A stretch of DNA of 64,000 nt, taken from assembly GCF_001639145.1 (NCBI RefSeq), contig NZ_LROY01000001.1, forward strand, positions 870,501 to 934,500, in the 5' to 3' direction. The translations under genes were made by a program, and so were the position numbers. Within the stretch, counting starts at the first letter, position 1. Every line of letters starts with the position of its first letter. Shown here piece after piece: positions 35,669 to 44,407 of this stretch. Source of the stretch: Microbulbifer sp. Q7 (GTDB lineage Bacteria > Pseudomonadota > Gammaproteobacteria > Pseudomonadales > Cellvibrionaceae). The notes under the pieces were generated by a model, which worked only from the letters and a program-made list of their open reading frames with translations, was not told the origin of the DNA and did not search any database.

Positions 35669-35779
35669 GGCAGAGTGCCGGGCATTGGTTTTCGGAGGCG
35701 TCGCAAACAGGATGTTTGCGCCGCAGCGCCCAGGGATGGGTTCACCGCGGTTCCGAAAACCAATGCCCGGTGCTCTGCC
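35669..35779 (-). repeat. palindromic element copy 5 (orientation B)
   Basis: Outer stem 35669-35696 with 35752-35779, 28 bp, with the same TG/TG double wobble as copy 3. Inner hairpin GCAAAC-AGGAT-GTTTGC and the full core. Right end CCGCCACCG. 58 bp from copy 4, facing it. Its outer end is 50 bp past the speA stop. Confidence 0.9.
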
Positions 35780-35829
35780 GCCACCGTGCCGGCGAAAATG
35801 CGTACCACCAGGTCCGCCGGTGCCAGTTA

Positions 35830-37752
35830 CTATTTTTCGAAGTAGGTATATCCACTCATGCTGGCCGTGTAAGTGTGCAAAATATCCTTGCGCTGCTGCG
35901 CGGTAATGCGCTTCTCTTTCACGGCCTTTTCTGCCAGCTTGCGGAAGCGCTCGAACAGATCCTGCGGCGAATATTCCACATAGCTCAGTACATCGGCGAT
36001 GCTATCGCCGTGAATTTCACGGCTGTAATCCACACTGCCGTCTTCTTCAATACGCACGCTCACCACATTGGTGTCGCCAAACAGGTTGTGCAGGTCACCC
36101 AGCGTCTCCTGATAAGCGCCCACCAGGAAGGTGCCGAGAATATATTCTTCGCCTTCCTTCAGCGGGTGCAGCGGCAATGTCTTGCGTACGTCCTGGCGAT
36201 CGATAAAGCGGTCGATCTTGCCGTCACAGTCGCAGGTAATATCCGCGATGATCGCCGAACGGGTGGGCGCCTCGTCCAGGCGGTGTACCGGCACCAACGG
36301 AAACAGCTGGTCAATGGCCCAGATGTCCGGCAACGACTGGAACACGCTCACATTCGCATAGTAAATGTCAGACAGTACTTCCGGCAGTGCCTGCAGGTCC
36401 ACCGGTATCTGGTCGACTTCGTCGAGCAGTTTGCGAATTTTCTGTGCGCACTGCAAAAACAGGTTTTCTGCCAGCGCGCGATCCCGCAGGCTTACCTGAC
36501 CGTGCAGGTAAAGCGCACGGATTTCGTCGCGGTAGTAGAGCCCATCGTTGTAACTCTCCTGCAGATTTTTCGCGGTAACGCTCTGCAGTGCATCCTGTAA
36601 ATTTTTCAGCATTGGGTGCGCATCTTCGCCAATGCTGTCTTCTTCCAGCTCAATGGGTTCGAAGCTGGTGGTATCCAGGATGTTGAACAGTAGCACCGAC
36701 GAATAGGCTACCGTGGCGCGGCCGGACTCGGTAATGATGACCGGGTGCTCTACGCCCTCGCTGTCCAGGGTGCCCATGATGGCTTCCACCACGTCCACAC
36801 AGTACTCGTCCAGCGAGTAGTTCTTGGAGTGGGTGTAGTTGGTCTTGGAACCATCGTAATCCACCGCCAGCCCGCCGCCGAGATCCAGGTAACCCATGGC
36901 GGCACCTTCTTCCACCAGATCCGCGTAGTAGCGGCAGGCTTCCAGTACCCCGGTACGGATATCGCGGATGTTCGGCACCTGCGATCCCAGGTGGTAATGC
37001 AGCAGCTTCAGGCAGTGCAGCATGTTGTGGTCGCGCAGCTTGTCGACCATCGCGATCAGGTCATTACTGCCCAGGCCAAAAATGCTGCGGTCGCCACTGG
37101 TGGCGTTCCAGTAGCCGCCTACCTTGCTGGCCAGTTTCACCCGCACACCGATATTGGGCTCAACCTTTTCACGCTGGGCGCAGTGAATGATGGTGTCGAC
37201 CTCGGAGGGAGTTTCCACCACAAAGAACACCTGCACGCCGAGCCGCTGCGCCTGTAGTCCCAGGTTGATGAATTCTTCATCCTTGTAGCCATTGCAGACG
37301 ATCAGGGCGTCGGTGTTGTCGAGAATCGACAGGGCGGCAATCAGCTCGGCCTTACTGCCCGCTTCCAGCCCGTGACCAAATTCACGGCCGGCCCTGGCTA
37401 TTTCTTCGATGACCTGACACTGCTGGTTCACCTTAATCGGAAATACACCGCGGAACACATTGTTGTAGCCACTGCTGTCAATGGCGCTGCGAAACGAGTT
37501 GTTGATGCGCGCTATCTGCGCGTCGAGCAGGTTCTCGAAGCGCACCAGCAAAGGCATGCCCAGGCCGCGCTCGGTGGCGCCGTGGGCAATATCCAGCAGG
37601 GATACGGCGTGCAAATCTCCGGCTTTGTTTTTGACTTCAACCGTGATCTCACCGGACTGGTTCAAATTGAAATAGCCGGCACCCCAGTTGCGGATGCCGT
37701 AGAGCTCTGCGGAGTCGTCGCAGGTCCAGTTTTCGATCTTTTGTTGTTTCAT
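35830..37752 (-). CDS. speA: biosynthetic arginine decarboxylase SpeA
   Basis: 640-residue PLP enzyme, arginine to agmatine, first step of the putrescine path here. PLP lysine is Lys107 in GVFPIKVNQQCQVIEE. YLDLGGGLAVDYDG binds the phosphate, and the late Cys/Asp active-site block is ITCDCDGKIDRF. Length and N-terminus (WTCDDSAELYGIRNWGAGYF) match the E. coli biosynthetic form. AAGG just before ATG. First gene of the spermidine cluster. Confidence 0.96.
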   Translation of the reverse strand: MKQQKIENWTCDDSAELYGIRNWGAGYFNLNQSGEITVEVKNKAGDLHAVSLLDIAHGATERGLGMPLLVRFENLLDAQIARINNSFRSAIDSSGYNNVFRGVFPIKVNQQCQVIEEIARAGREFGHGLEAGSKAELIAALSILDNTDALIVCNGYKDEEFINLGLQAQRLGVQVFFVVETPSEVDTIIHCAQREKVEPNIGVRVKLASKVGGYWNATSGDRSIFGLGSNDLIAMVDKLRDHNMLHCLKLLHYHLGSQVPNIRDIRTGVLEACRYYADLVEEGAAMGYLDLGGGLAVDYDGSKTNYTHSKNYSLDEYCVDVVEAIMGTLDSEGVEHPVIITESGRATVAYSSVLLFNILDTTSFEPIELEEDSIGEDAHPMLKNLQDALQSVTAKNLQESYNDGLYYRDEIRALYLHGQVSLRDRALAENLFLQCAQKIRKLLDEVDQIPVDLQALPEVLSDIYYANVSVFQSLPDIWAIDQLFPLVPVHRLDEAPTRSAIIADITCDCDGKIDRFIDRQDVRKTLPLHPLKEGEEYILGTFLVGAYQETLGDLHNLFGDTNVVSVRIEEDGSVDYSREIHGDSIADVLSYVEYSPQDLFERFRKLAEKAVKEKRITAQQRKDILHTYTASMSGYTYFEK

Positions 37753-37863
37753 GGCGCCTTTTTAGTTGAAGTGTCCTTGGGAGTTCAGAAAGTGTATCCC
37801 GGAAAGAGTTCCCAGGTGCGTCAGGGGCGCGAATCTTGGGGCCAGTGTGTGTTGAAAGCAATA

Positions 37864-37894
37864 ACTATAGAAAAGAAATTTTGTCTTTTTTCAA
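37864..37894 (-). promoter_or_regulatory. possible speA promoter
   Basis: In an AT-rich stretch 112-142 bp upstream of speA the minus strand has TTGAAA (37889-37894) followed by TCTATA at 17 bp or TATAGT at 19 bp. The only plausible sigma-70 pair between 37753 and 38101; nothing else is seen there besides the terminator at 37992. Confidence 0.4.
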
Positions 37895-37991
37895 TGGTTT
37901 AAATTAAATTTTTATTCGGTTTTTTGCTTTATTGCCGGTAGCGCGCCGCGGTGGCGCCACTTTCGTTGTCGGGTTGTTCGTGTGTGCACAC

Positions 37992-38016
37992 AAAAAAAGC
38001 GACTCGAAGGAGTCGC
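37992..38016 (-). terminator. terminator of the second DUF6515-like gene
   Basis: 7-bp stem GCGACTC/GAGTCGC with loop GAAG (37999-38016), and a seven-U run on the minus strand. Between it and the gene stop are four imperfect 6-bp repeats TGAGTC/TGAGCC/TGAGGG (38061-38084). Confidence 0.88.
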
Positions 38017-38101
38017 CTGGGAAAATAACCGAATGTTGATTCGGTTGTTGGGGTTGGGCTTGAGTCTGAGTCTGAGCCTGAGGGGTAACCCTTGCCCGAC
38101 T

Positions 38102-38899
38102 TCAGAAGAAGCCGGGGTTGTGCACCACCAGGTAGCCTCTGCGGCGGTGGTCCCAGCGATAGTAGGTATCGTAGGCAACGTAGTAATGCAGGCCGTTGAA
38201 GCTGACGCTCATTGCCTCCCCGGGCAGGGTGCGAACGAAGGCGCCGATCGGAGCCTCGGCCACCACGTATCCGGCACCGTAAGGGCGGTAGAAAATGCCG
38301 TCGCTGAAGTAGTAGCCCAGGCCGCCAAATGTCAGGCTGATGTAGGTGCTCGGCAGGCGCGTCCAGCGATATCCGTAGCCATAGTGTGCCGGGCGCCAGC
38401 GATGCTTGTGCGGACGATGGTGCGGACGATGCGGCTTGTGATGACCGCCGTGATGGGGGCGGCTCGGCAAGTGCACCGGGCGGTGGGGTTTATGGTATCC
38501 GTGACCATGTCCGTGCCCGTGCCCGTGCCCATGCCCGTGCCCATGCCCATGCCCATGCTTCTTGTGGCGACGATTCTTGTCGTAACGGGAGTCGTAGCCC
38601 ACGTACTTGAGATACCTGTGGTCCTCTCTGCGGGTGCGGTCGCTCCTTCCCTGGTGATTGTTGTTGCCCTGATGATTGTTGCGACGGTCCTCGCGGGCAT
38701 GCTGGCGGTCCTGGCGCCGGTTGAGCTCGTCCCGGCGTCTCTGTTCGATATCGCGCACCTTGATGTGTTGGTCGCGGTTTTGCTGCACAAACTTGCGGCT
38801 GAGGTCGTTGCGGTGGTGGCGATCGTCCCTGTCTGCCAGTGCCGGGCCTGCGACCAGCAGCAGGCTCGCGGTAGTAATGGCTGTAATCAGTGTTTTCAT
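38102..38899 (-). CDS. exported His-rich DUF6515-like protein (copy 2)
   Basis: 265 residues from ATG at 38899 (GGAGAG upstream). Signal peptide about 1-22 (cleavage near ALA-DRD). Residues about 23-110 are charged and rich in Arg/Asp/His/Asn (HQGNNNHQGRSDRTRRE-like). A run of about ten Gly-His pairs follows, then more His-rich sequence (HRPHHRPHKHRW). The C-terminal domain shares the Tyr repeats of copy 1 (GLGYYFSDGIFYRPYGAGYVV, LHYYVAYDTYYRW, GYLVV). Function unknown; divalent metal binding is a guess from composition. Divergent from panC. Confidence 0.72.
   Translation of the reverse strand: MKTLITAITTASLLLVAGPALADRDDRHHRNDLSRKFVQQNRDQHIKVRDIEQRRRDELNRRQDRQHAREDRRNNHQGNNNHQGRSDRTRREDHRYLKYVGYDSRYDKNRRHKKHGHGHGHGHGHGHGHGHGHGYHKPHRPVHLPSRPHHGGHHKPHRPHHRPHKHRWRPAHYGYGYRWTRLPSTYISLTFGGLGYYFSDGIFYRPYGAGYVVAEAPIGAFVRTLPGEAMSVSFNGLHYYVAYDTYYRWDHRRRGYLVVHNPGFF
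38500..38558. repeat. hexanucleotide repeat coding (Gly-His)n
   Basis: About ten units of CCGTGC/CCATGC (plus strand), coding alternating Gly and His on the minus strand inside DUF6515-like copy 2. Pure 6-bp units make in-frame expansion and contraction by slippage likely. Confidence 0.85.
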
Positions 38900-39139
38900 G
38901 GTCGCTCTCCACAGCCGCTGAAGCGGCCTGTCGGTGCCCTGTATCTCAGGCTTTCGTTGAATCTGGGGGCCAGTTTGCCCTGTGTACACTGAATCCTTCC
39001 TGAACCGGTCTAAAAAGGTTGTGCGATGAGGCGAAAAACCGAAGCTGACCAATGTTTTCAGGCTGGGTCATGCTATTTGTTCCACCCGGCGTCGGAAGGT
39101 AATATGCCGCCCGTGTACACCTCTGGCGGAACCCCGGTA

Positions 39140-39988
39140 ATGCAAGTCTTTCACCATGTGGCCAGCCTGCGCGATGCGTTGGCAGAGGCCCGCCGCGATG
39201 GCAAGACCATCGGTTTTGTGCCCACCATGGGCAACCTCCACGACGCGCACATTGAGCTGGTCAAGCTGGCCCAGCAGCAGTGTGACCTTGTGGTGGTGTC
39301 GATCTTCGTCAATCGCCTGCAGTTTGGCCTGAACGAAGACTGGGATACCTATCCTCGCACCCTGCAGGAAGATATGGCGAAACTGCGTGCGGCGAACTGT
39401 GACTACCTGTTCCACCCGGAAGAGAGTGAGATCTACCCCAACGGCATGGACCAGCAGACCAAGGTGATCTGCCCGGCAATGACCGATGTGCTGTGTGGCG
39501 CAAGTCGCCCGGGGCATTTCGAGGGGGTGACCACCGTCGTGGCGAAGCTGTTCAATATCGTGCAGCCGGACCAGGCGGTATTCGGCATCAAGGACTTCCA
39601 GCAGCTGGCGGTGATTCGCCGCATGGTGGAAGACCTGTGCATGCCCGTGGAAATTGTGGCCGCCCCGGTGCACCGTGAAGACGATGGCCTGGCCATGAGT
39701 TCGCGCAATGGCTATCTCACTGAGGAGGAGCGCCCGAAGGTGGCGATACTCAACCAGTCGCTGAACTGGGCGCGTACGGAAATCGAAAACGGCCGGCGGG
39801 ATTTTGCCGCATTGGAAGAGGAAGCAAAGGCGCGGATCAAGCACGCGGGTTTCAAGGTGGATTACTTTTCCATCTGCAACAGCAAGGACCTGCAGCCAGC
39901 GGCGCACGATGATCGTGAGATCACGCTGCTGGGTGCCATGTACACCAGCGGCGCACGTCTGATCGATAACGTTTCTTTGAGTATGTAA
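39140..39988 (+). CDS. panC: pantothenate synthetase PanC
   Basis: 282 residues; joins pantoate and beta-alanine with ATP. The HIGH-like motif is [17 protein letters not shown] (usual form NLHEGH), then [30 protein letters not shown] (usual FGEKDFQQL) and MSSRNGYL. Lys and Asp of the KD pair remain, so it is probably active, though Glu to Ile next to the KD pair and the changed HEGH are unusual. ATG at 39140 gives the canonical N-terminus; ATG at 39104 has a closer GGAAGG site and cannot be excluded. panD follows 12 nt on. panB is not here. Confidence 0.92.
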   Translation: MQVFHHVASLRDALAEARRDGKTIGFVPTMGNLHDAHIELVKLAQQQCDLVVVSIFVNRLQFGLNEDWDTYPRTLQEDMAKLRAANCDYLFHPEESEIYPNGMDQQTKVICPAMTDVLCGASRPGHFEGVTTVVAKLFNIVQPDQAVFGIKDFQQLAVIRRMVEDLCMPVEIVAAPVHREDDGLAMSSRNGYLTEEERPKVAILNQSLNWARTEIENGRRDFAALEEEAKARIKHAGFKVDYFSICNSKDLQPAAHDDREITLLGAMYTSGARLIDNVSLSM

Positions 39989-40000
39989 GTGGAGACCGTT

Positions 40001-40390
40001 ATGCAGATTGAGATGCTGAAAGGCAAGCTGCACATGGCCGCGGTGACTCAGGCAGAGCTGTGGTATGACGGTTCCTGTGCGATCGATGCAAACCTGGTGG
40101 AGCTCGCGGGGTTACGCGAGTTTGAGAAAATCGATATTTACAACGTCTCCAACGGTGAGCGTTTTCACACCTATGTAATTCTCGCGGAGCGGGGCTCCGG
40201 CATTATTTCCATGAATGGTGCGGCGGCGCGTCGGGTGCAGGTTGGCGATCGGATTATTATTGCGGCCTATGCGCAGATGTCTGAATCCGAAGCCGATTCC
40301 TTTAAGCCCAAGCTGGTTTATCTGGATGAAAAGAACCGGGTTGAGCGTAGTACCAATACCATTCCTGTGCAGATGGCTGAGACTGCCTAA
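40001..40390 (+). CDS. panD: aspartate 1-decarboxylase PanD
   Basis: 129 residues; pyruvoyl enzyme giving beta-alanine, the other substrate of PanC. The self-cleavage site is the Gly-Ser bond of WYDGSCAID about residue 24-25, where Ser becomes the pyruvoyl group. The rest ([20 protein letters not shown]) is typical. GGAG 6 nt before ATG at 40001. Second gene of panC-panD. Confidence 0.95.
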   Translation: MQIEMLKGKLHMAAVTQAELWYDGSCAIDANLVELAGLREFEKIDIYNVSNGERFHTYVILAERGSGIISMNGAAARRVQVGDRIIIAAYAQMSESEADSFKPKLVYLDEKNRVERSTNTIPVQMAETA

Positions 40391-40430
40391 TCTCAACTTC
40401 TGTGGTTCCATTTATTGCTAGCCCGGTGGC

Positions 40431-40541
40431 GGCGGAGCGTCAGCTATTGGCTTTCAGGACCACTGTGAACCCATCCCTGGGCGTTGCGGCGGCGACGTCC
40501 TGTCGCCGACGCTCCTGAAAGCCAATAGCTGGCACTCCGCC
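40431..40541 (+). repeat. palindromic element copy 6 (orientation A)
   Basis: Outer stem 40431-40459 with 40513-40541, 29 bp, one mismatch and one wobble. Core GAACCCATCCCTGGGCG; inner hairpin GGCGAC-GTCCT-GTCGCC replaces the usual GCAAAC stem. Left flank CGGTGGCGG. Inverted pair with copy 7. Confidence 0.9.
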
Positions 40542-40603
40542 TTAAATTTATAGTGTTTGACTTCGTTAGCCCTATCCGATCAGAGCGCGGAAGTCGATGC
40601 TAA

Positions 40604-40714
40604 GGCCAAGCACCGGGTGCGGGTTTTCAGGAGCGTCGCAAACAGGAGGTTTGCGCCGCAACGCCCAGGGATGGGTTCACAGTGGTCCTGAAAACCCGCA
40701 CCCGGCGCTTGGTC
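40604..40714 (-). repeat. palindromic element copy 7 (orientation B)
   Basis: Outer stem 40604-40632 with 40686-40714, 29 bp with two mismatches. Inner hairpin GCAAAC-AGGAG-GTTTGC; core CGCCCAGGGATGGGTTCAC. 62 bp from copy 6. Ends about 100 bp upstream of the CoA-transferase gene. Confidence 0.9.
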
Positions 40715-40814
40715 GCCACATGCTCTCCTTAGAGGGAACCCCGAGCCAAGGTTGTGACCCGATAACCACCCGCCTACCATAGGGCAAAAACCTAGGTAGG
40801 AATCCAGCCTCCCA

Positions 40815-42695
40815 ATGTCATCCCTGACAAACCCCAAAACCAACGAACCCGTCGCCTGGGATCAGTTGTTAAAAAGTGGTTGCCGGATATTTCTCGGCTC
40901 TCACGCTGCCGTCCCCAATCAGCTGATGGCAGACCTGGTGGAAAACAGCCGGGGCCTCAATGACATCGAGGTAACCCACGTCTTTACCCTGTCGGATAAC
41001 TTCTGGGCCGAGCGCAAATACGCGGAACTGTTTACTGTCAACGCGCTGTATATCGGCGGTACTGCGGTGCGCAACGCGGTGGCGGAAGGGCGGGCGGATT
41101 ACACGCCGACGTTTCTCTCCGAAGTGCCCAAACTGTTCAGCGATCACGTGCTGCCACTGGATGCCGCTTTGATCATGGTCAGCCCGCCGGATGAGTTGGG
41201 GTACTGCTCACTTGGAGTCAGTGTGGATGTGGTGTCCTCTGCCGTGAAAAATGCCACCACAGTGATTGCCCAGATCAACCCGAGCATGCCGCGCACCAAC
41301 GGACATACCTTTATTCACAGGGACCAGATACACGCCTGGATGACCGCCCGTGCACCCATCCCCGAATCCCCACCACCGGAAATGGACCAGGCGGTGGAGC
41401 AGATCGGGCAGTATGTATCGGTGCTGGTGGAAAACGGCTCGACCCTGCAGATCGGCATGGGCAAGGTGCACGATGCGGTGCTGCGTTATCTGGGAAATCA
41501 CCAGGACCTGGGTGTGCATTCGGAAATGATCTCCGACGGGGTGGCGCGCCTGATGAAAAGCGGCGTTATCAACAACCGCAAGAAAACCTTTCATACCGGC
41601 AAAACTATCACCAGCTACTGTATGGGCTCCAAGATGCTGTACGACTTTGTCGATGGCAATCCGCACGTGGAGCTGTATCCCGCAGAGCATGTCAGCTCAC
41701 CGGTCAAGATTGCCCGCAACGACAAGATGGTGGCGATCAACAGCGCAATTGAAGTCGACCTGACCGGACAGGTGGTTTCCGACTCTATCGGGCGCATGCT
41801 GTACAGCGGTATTGGTGGGCAGGTGGATTTTATCCGCGGTGCGGCTCTGAGCAAGGGCGGCAAGCCGATCATCGCACTGCCGTCCACCGCAAGGGATAAA
41901 GACGGCAACTTGATCTCCCGCATTGTGGCTTCCCTCACTCCCGGTAGCGGCGTGGTGACCTCCCGCGCGCACGTGCACTATGTGGTCACTGAATACGGCA
42001 TTGCTTCACTGCGCGGTAAAAGTGTACGCGAGCGGACACTGGAAATGATCCGCATTGCGCACCCGGAGTTTCGCCGGGCCTTACTGGAAAAGGTGCGGGA
42101 ATTTTACTGGGTGCCCGAGTACCAGGAGCAGGCGCCCACCTCGGTGCCGGAGCTCGGCCCGGTGGAGCAAAAGCGCTACACCTTCGGTGGCATTCGCTAT
42201 ACATTGCGCCCACTGCGCCCGTCCGATGAGCGCCGGTTGCAGGAGTTTTTCTACACCCACAACAAAGAAACCCTGATGATGCGCTACAACCACCATGTAA
42301 CGCAGATGTCGCGGGAGAAATCGTGCAGCCTCGTGAGTGTTGACCAGGGGCGGGACCTGGCCCTGTGTTTCACCGACTACGACGGCGATCGCGAGGTGAT
42401 CCAGGGAGTGGGGCGTTACTATTTTTACGAAGCGGACAACAGTTGTGAGGTGGCGTTTGTCATCAAGGAAAGTCGCCGCGGCAAGGGTATTGCCACCACC
42501 CTGCTGCAGGAAATGGAAGCGATTGCCCGCGCCCGCGGCATCCGCAAAATGTTTGCCTGTGTGCGCCGCGACAATAAACCCATGCTGGGGATTTTTGAGA
42601 ATAATGGGTTTGTTTCCCGCAGGGGCGACAGCATGGATGAGCTCTACCTGGAGCTGGATCTGACCGGCATACCCAATAACGAAAACAAGGATTAA
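40815..42695 (+). CDS. acetyl-CoA hydrolase/transferase fused to a GNAT acetyltransferase domain
   Basis: 626 residues. About 1-430 is a class I CoA-transferase (acetyl-CoA hydrolase/4-hydroxybutyrate CoA-transferase type). The catalytic Glu is expected in the HYVVTEYGIASLRGKS region, and GSGVVTSRAHV and SGIGGQVDFIRGA are family blocks. About 450-610 is a GNAT domain (YTLRPLRPSDERRLQEFF; acetyl-CoA loop ESRRGKGIATTLLQEM). The GNAT may acetylate a protein, possibly the transferase itself or Acs, by analogy with Pat. The deacetylase gene starts 2 nt after its stop, so the two are one operon. No good ribosome site before 40815. Confidence 0.9.
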   Translation: MSSLTNPKTNEPVAWDQLLKSGCRIFLGSHAAVPNQLMADLVENSRGLNDIEVTHVFTLSDNFWAERKYAELFTVNALYIGGTAVRNAVAEGRADYTPTFLSEVPKLFSDHVLPLDAALIMVSPPDELGYCSLGVSVDVVSSAVKNATTVIAQINPSMPRTNGHTFIHRDQIHAWMTARAPIPESPPPEMDQAVEQIGQYVSVLVENGSTLQIGMGKVHDAVLRYLGNHQDLGVHSEMISDGVARLMKSGVINNRKKTFHTGKTITSYCMGSKMLYDFVDGNPHVELYPAEHVSSPVKIARNDKMVAINSAIEVDLTGQVVSDSIGRMLYSGIGGQVDFIRGAALSKGGKPIIALPSTARDKDGNLISRIVASLTPGSGVVTSRAHVHYVVTEYGIASLRGKSVRERTLEMIRIAHPEFRRALLEKVREFYWVPEYQEQAPTSVPELGPVEQKRYTFGGIRYTLRPLRPSDERRLQEFFYTHNKETLMMRYNHHVTQMSREKSCSLVSVDQGRDLALCFTDYDGDREVIQGVGRYYFYEADNSCEVAFVIKESRRGKGIATTLLQEMEAIARARGIRKMFACVRRDNKPMLGIFENNGFVSRRGDSMDELYLELDLTGIPNNENKD

Positions 42696-42697
42696 AC

Positions 42698-43624
42698 ATG
42701 GCTACCGTGGGATTTTTTACCAGCCCTGCCTGCAGTCAGCACGACATGGGGGCAGAACACCCCGAGTGCCCCGCGCGGCTCGACGCCATTCAGGACCAGC
42801 TATTGTCCAGCGGTATGGAATACGTCCTGCGCTTTTTCGATGCGCCCAAGGCCACACGAGCCCAGCTGGCACGGGTGCACACCCCGGACTACGTAGATTC
42901 GATTTTCGCCCGCGCCCCCAGTGAAGGCTTCGAGGTGCTCGATGAAGATACCCGCATGTGCCCGCAAACACTGGATGCGGCCCTGCACGCGGCTGGTGCT
43001 GCGGTGGATGCGGTGGACCGGGTGATCGCCGGTGAAGTGCACTCCGCCTTCTGCTCGGTACGCCCGCCCGGTCACCACGCAGAGCGCGACAAGGCCATGG
43101 GCTTCTGCCTGTTTAACAATATCGCCATCGCTGCCGCCCATGCCCGCGCGCAGCACGGCCTGGAGCGGGTTGCGATTCTCGATTTCGACGTGCACCACGG
43201 CAACGGCACCGAGGATTTTGTCGCCGGCCGTGAGGGCTACCTGCTGTGTTCCAGTTTCCAGTCGCCCTATTACCCGTTCAGCGGCACCGGTGAATTACCC
43301 GATAACATCGTCAACACCCCGCTGGAAGCGGGCGCCGAGGGCCGTGCGCTCCGGGACCTGGTGAGCAACCAGTGGCTGCCGGCACTGGAGCGCTTCAAAC
43401 CACAAATGCTATTTATTTCTGCCGGCTTCGATGGGCACATCGAGGATGCCATGGCGCAACTGCGCTTTCGCGAAGAGGATTACCAGTGGGTGACGGAAAG
43501 ATTGCGGGCATTTGCCGATGCGCATTGCGAAGGCCGCATCGTGTCCGCATTGGAAGGGGGCTACGCGCTATCGGCGCTGGGGCGCAGTGTGGTCGCACAT
43601 CTAAAGGGGTTAATCGGTAGCTAA
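42698..43624 (+). CDS. histone-deacetylase-family (AcuC-like) zinc deacetylase
   Basis: 308 residues of the arginase/deacetylase fold. Catalytic and zinc residues are present: RPPGHHAERDKAMGFCLFNN (His-His pair), ILDFDVHHGNGTEDF (Asp and His zinc ligands) and SAGFDGHIEDAM (third Asp). Class II HDAC-like, as in bacterial acetoin-utilisation or acetylpolyamine deacetylases. It has AAGGA 6 nt upstream and a 2-nt gap from the GNAT-fused transferase, so it probably reverses lysine acetylation laid down by that GNAT. Acetylpolyamine amidohydrolase activity is an alternative. Confidence 0.9.
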   Translation: MATVGFFTSPACSQHDMGAEHPECPARLDAIQDQLLSSGMEYVLRFFDAPKATRAQLARVHTPDYVDSIFARAPSEGFEVLDEDTRMCPQTLDAALHAAGAAVDAVDRVIAGEVHSAFCSVRPPGHHAERDKAMGFCLFNNIAIAAAHARAQHGLERVAILDFDVHHGNGTEDFVAGREGYLLCSSFQSPYYPFSGTGELPDNIVNTPLEAGAEGRALRDLVSNQWLPALERFKPQMLFISAGFDGHIEDAMAQLRFREEDYQWVTERLRAFADAHCEGRIVSALEGGYALSALGRSVVAHLKGLIGS

Positions 43625-43661
43625 GCCGATCGAATAAGCAGGATCTGAAGGGGAGAATAAG

Positions 43662-43711
43662 CACCGGGTGACTGCTTTCATCAGCGCAGTTTTGAAAACA
43701 GCTGCCCGGTG
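43662..43711. repeat. remnant of a palindromic element (copy 8)
   Basis: CACCGGG..TTTCA (43662-43680) pairs imperfectly with TGAAAA..CCCGGTG (43693-43711). The arm ends match the family but the core and inner hairpin are gone, as after internal deletion. Lies in the 126-bp gap between the deacetylase and cupin genes. Confidence 0.6.
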
Positions 43712-43750
43712 ATCTTACGCTACCGCGTCATTTTCTAGATATCGCCAGAC

Positions 43751-44110
43751 TCAGACTTGCTCCTCGTAAATCGCATAAAACTTCTTCACCGAACCAATGG
43801 TTTCCCAGGTTCCCTCAAACCCTGCCGGAATACAGAACGCGTCCCCGGTGGACACCTTCTCACTGGTGCCCTCGGCATCGGTGATGATCGCCTCGCCGTC
43901 GATGATGTAGCAGAACTCATCTTCGCTGTACGTGAGTGTCCACTTGCCCGCATCGGAAGACCAGACCCCGCAAAAGAAGTTTTCCTTGGCATTGGTGAAG
44001 AAATGCTCGGTCAATTGCTGGGGCGCGCCCGCCAGTACCTTTTCCTTGGCGACGGGGCCTGCATCCCGCTCACCGCGGCCTTCCTGGATACGCAATAGTT
44101 TTACCGACAT
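43751..44110 (-). CDS. cupin (DUF861, EutQ-like) protein
   Basis: 119 residues, one beta-barrel cupin: GVWSSDAGKWTLTYSEDEFC with the metal-site Glu, IIDGEAIITDAEG, then GDAFCIPAGFEGTWET. DUF861 members include (S)-ureidoglycine aminohydrolase-like and EutQ-like barrels; substrate unknown. ATG at 44110 has AGGAG 8 nt upstream. Convergent with the deacetylase gene, divergent from acs. Confidence 0.78.
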   Translation of the reverse strand: MSVKLLRIQEGRGERDAGPVAKEKVLAGAPQQLTEHFFTNAKENFFCGVWSSDAGKWTLTYSEDEFCYIIDGEAIITDAEGTSEKVSTGDAFCIPAGFEGTWETIGSVKKFYAIYEEQV

Positions 44111-44251
44111 AGAATGCACTCCTGAAAAATGTGATCACTTTTTTCAAGGTATTTTGCACCGCGCGGGCAAAAAAGGCACGGGATTCCGGGTGCGGGCTGG
44201 GAATCGGCAATCGTGGCAGGCTATGATGGAGTAATCGAAAGAGTGACAGCG

Positions 44252-44281
44252 TTGTCATTTGTTCGCCGCCAGTGGTATAAC
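44252..44281 (+). promoter_or_regulatory. putative acs promoter
   Basis: TTGTCA (44252-44257), 18 bp, then TATAAC (44276-44281) preceded by TGG as an extended -10, about 125 bp before acs. The rest of 44111-44407 shows no other gene. Confidence 0.5.
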
Positions 44282-44407
44282 TTGTCGGGATAAATGCCCC
44301 CGCATAGCGACCGGGGCACAGCGATGAACGCGCCATAGTGACTGCTCACTTACCTGAGCCGCTAAAGGAGGCGCTGCAGCCCGATAATTCTAATAAGGGA
44401 GAAAACA

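Noticed and set aside
34669..36600. 643-codon plus-strand frame across the dehydrogenase and speA genes
   Set aside because: Antisense shadow that runs through two palindromic elements; no family motifs.
38500..38558. CRISPR-like short repeats
   Set aside because: 6-bp pure tandem units inside a coding sequence, no spacers and no cas genes.
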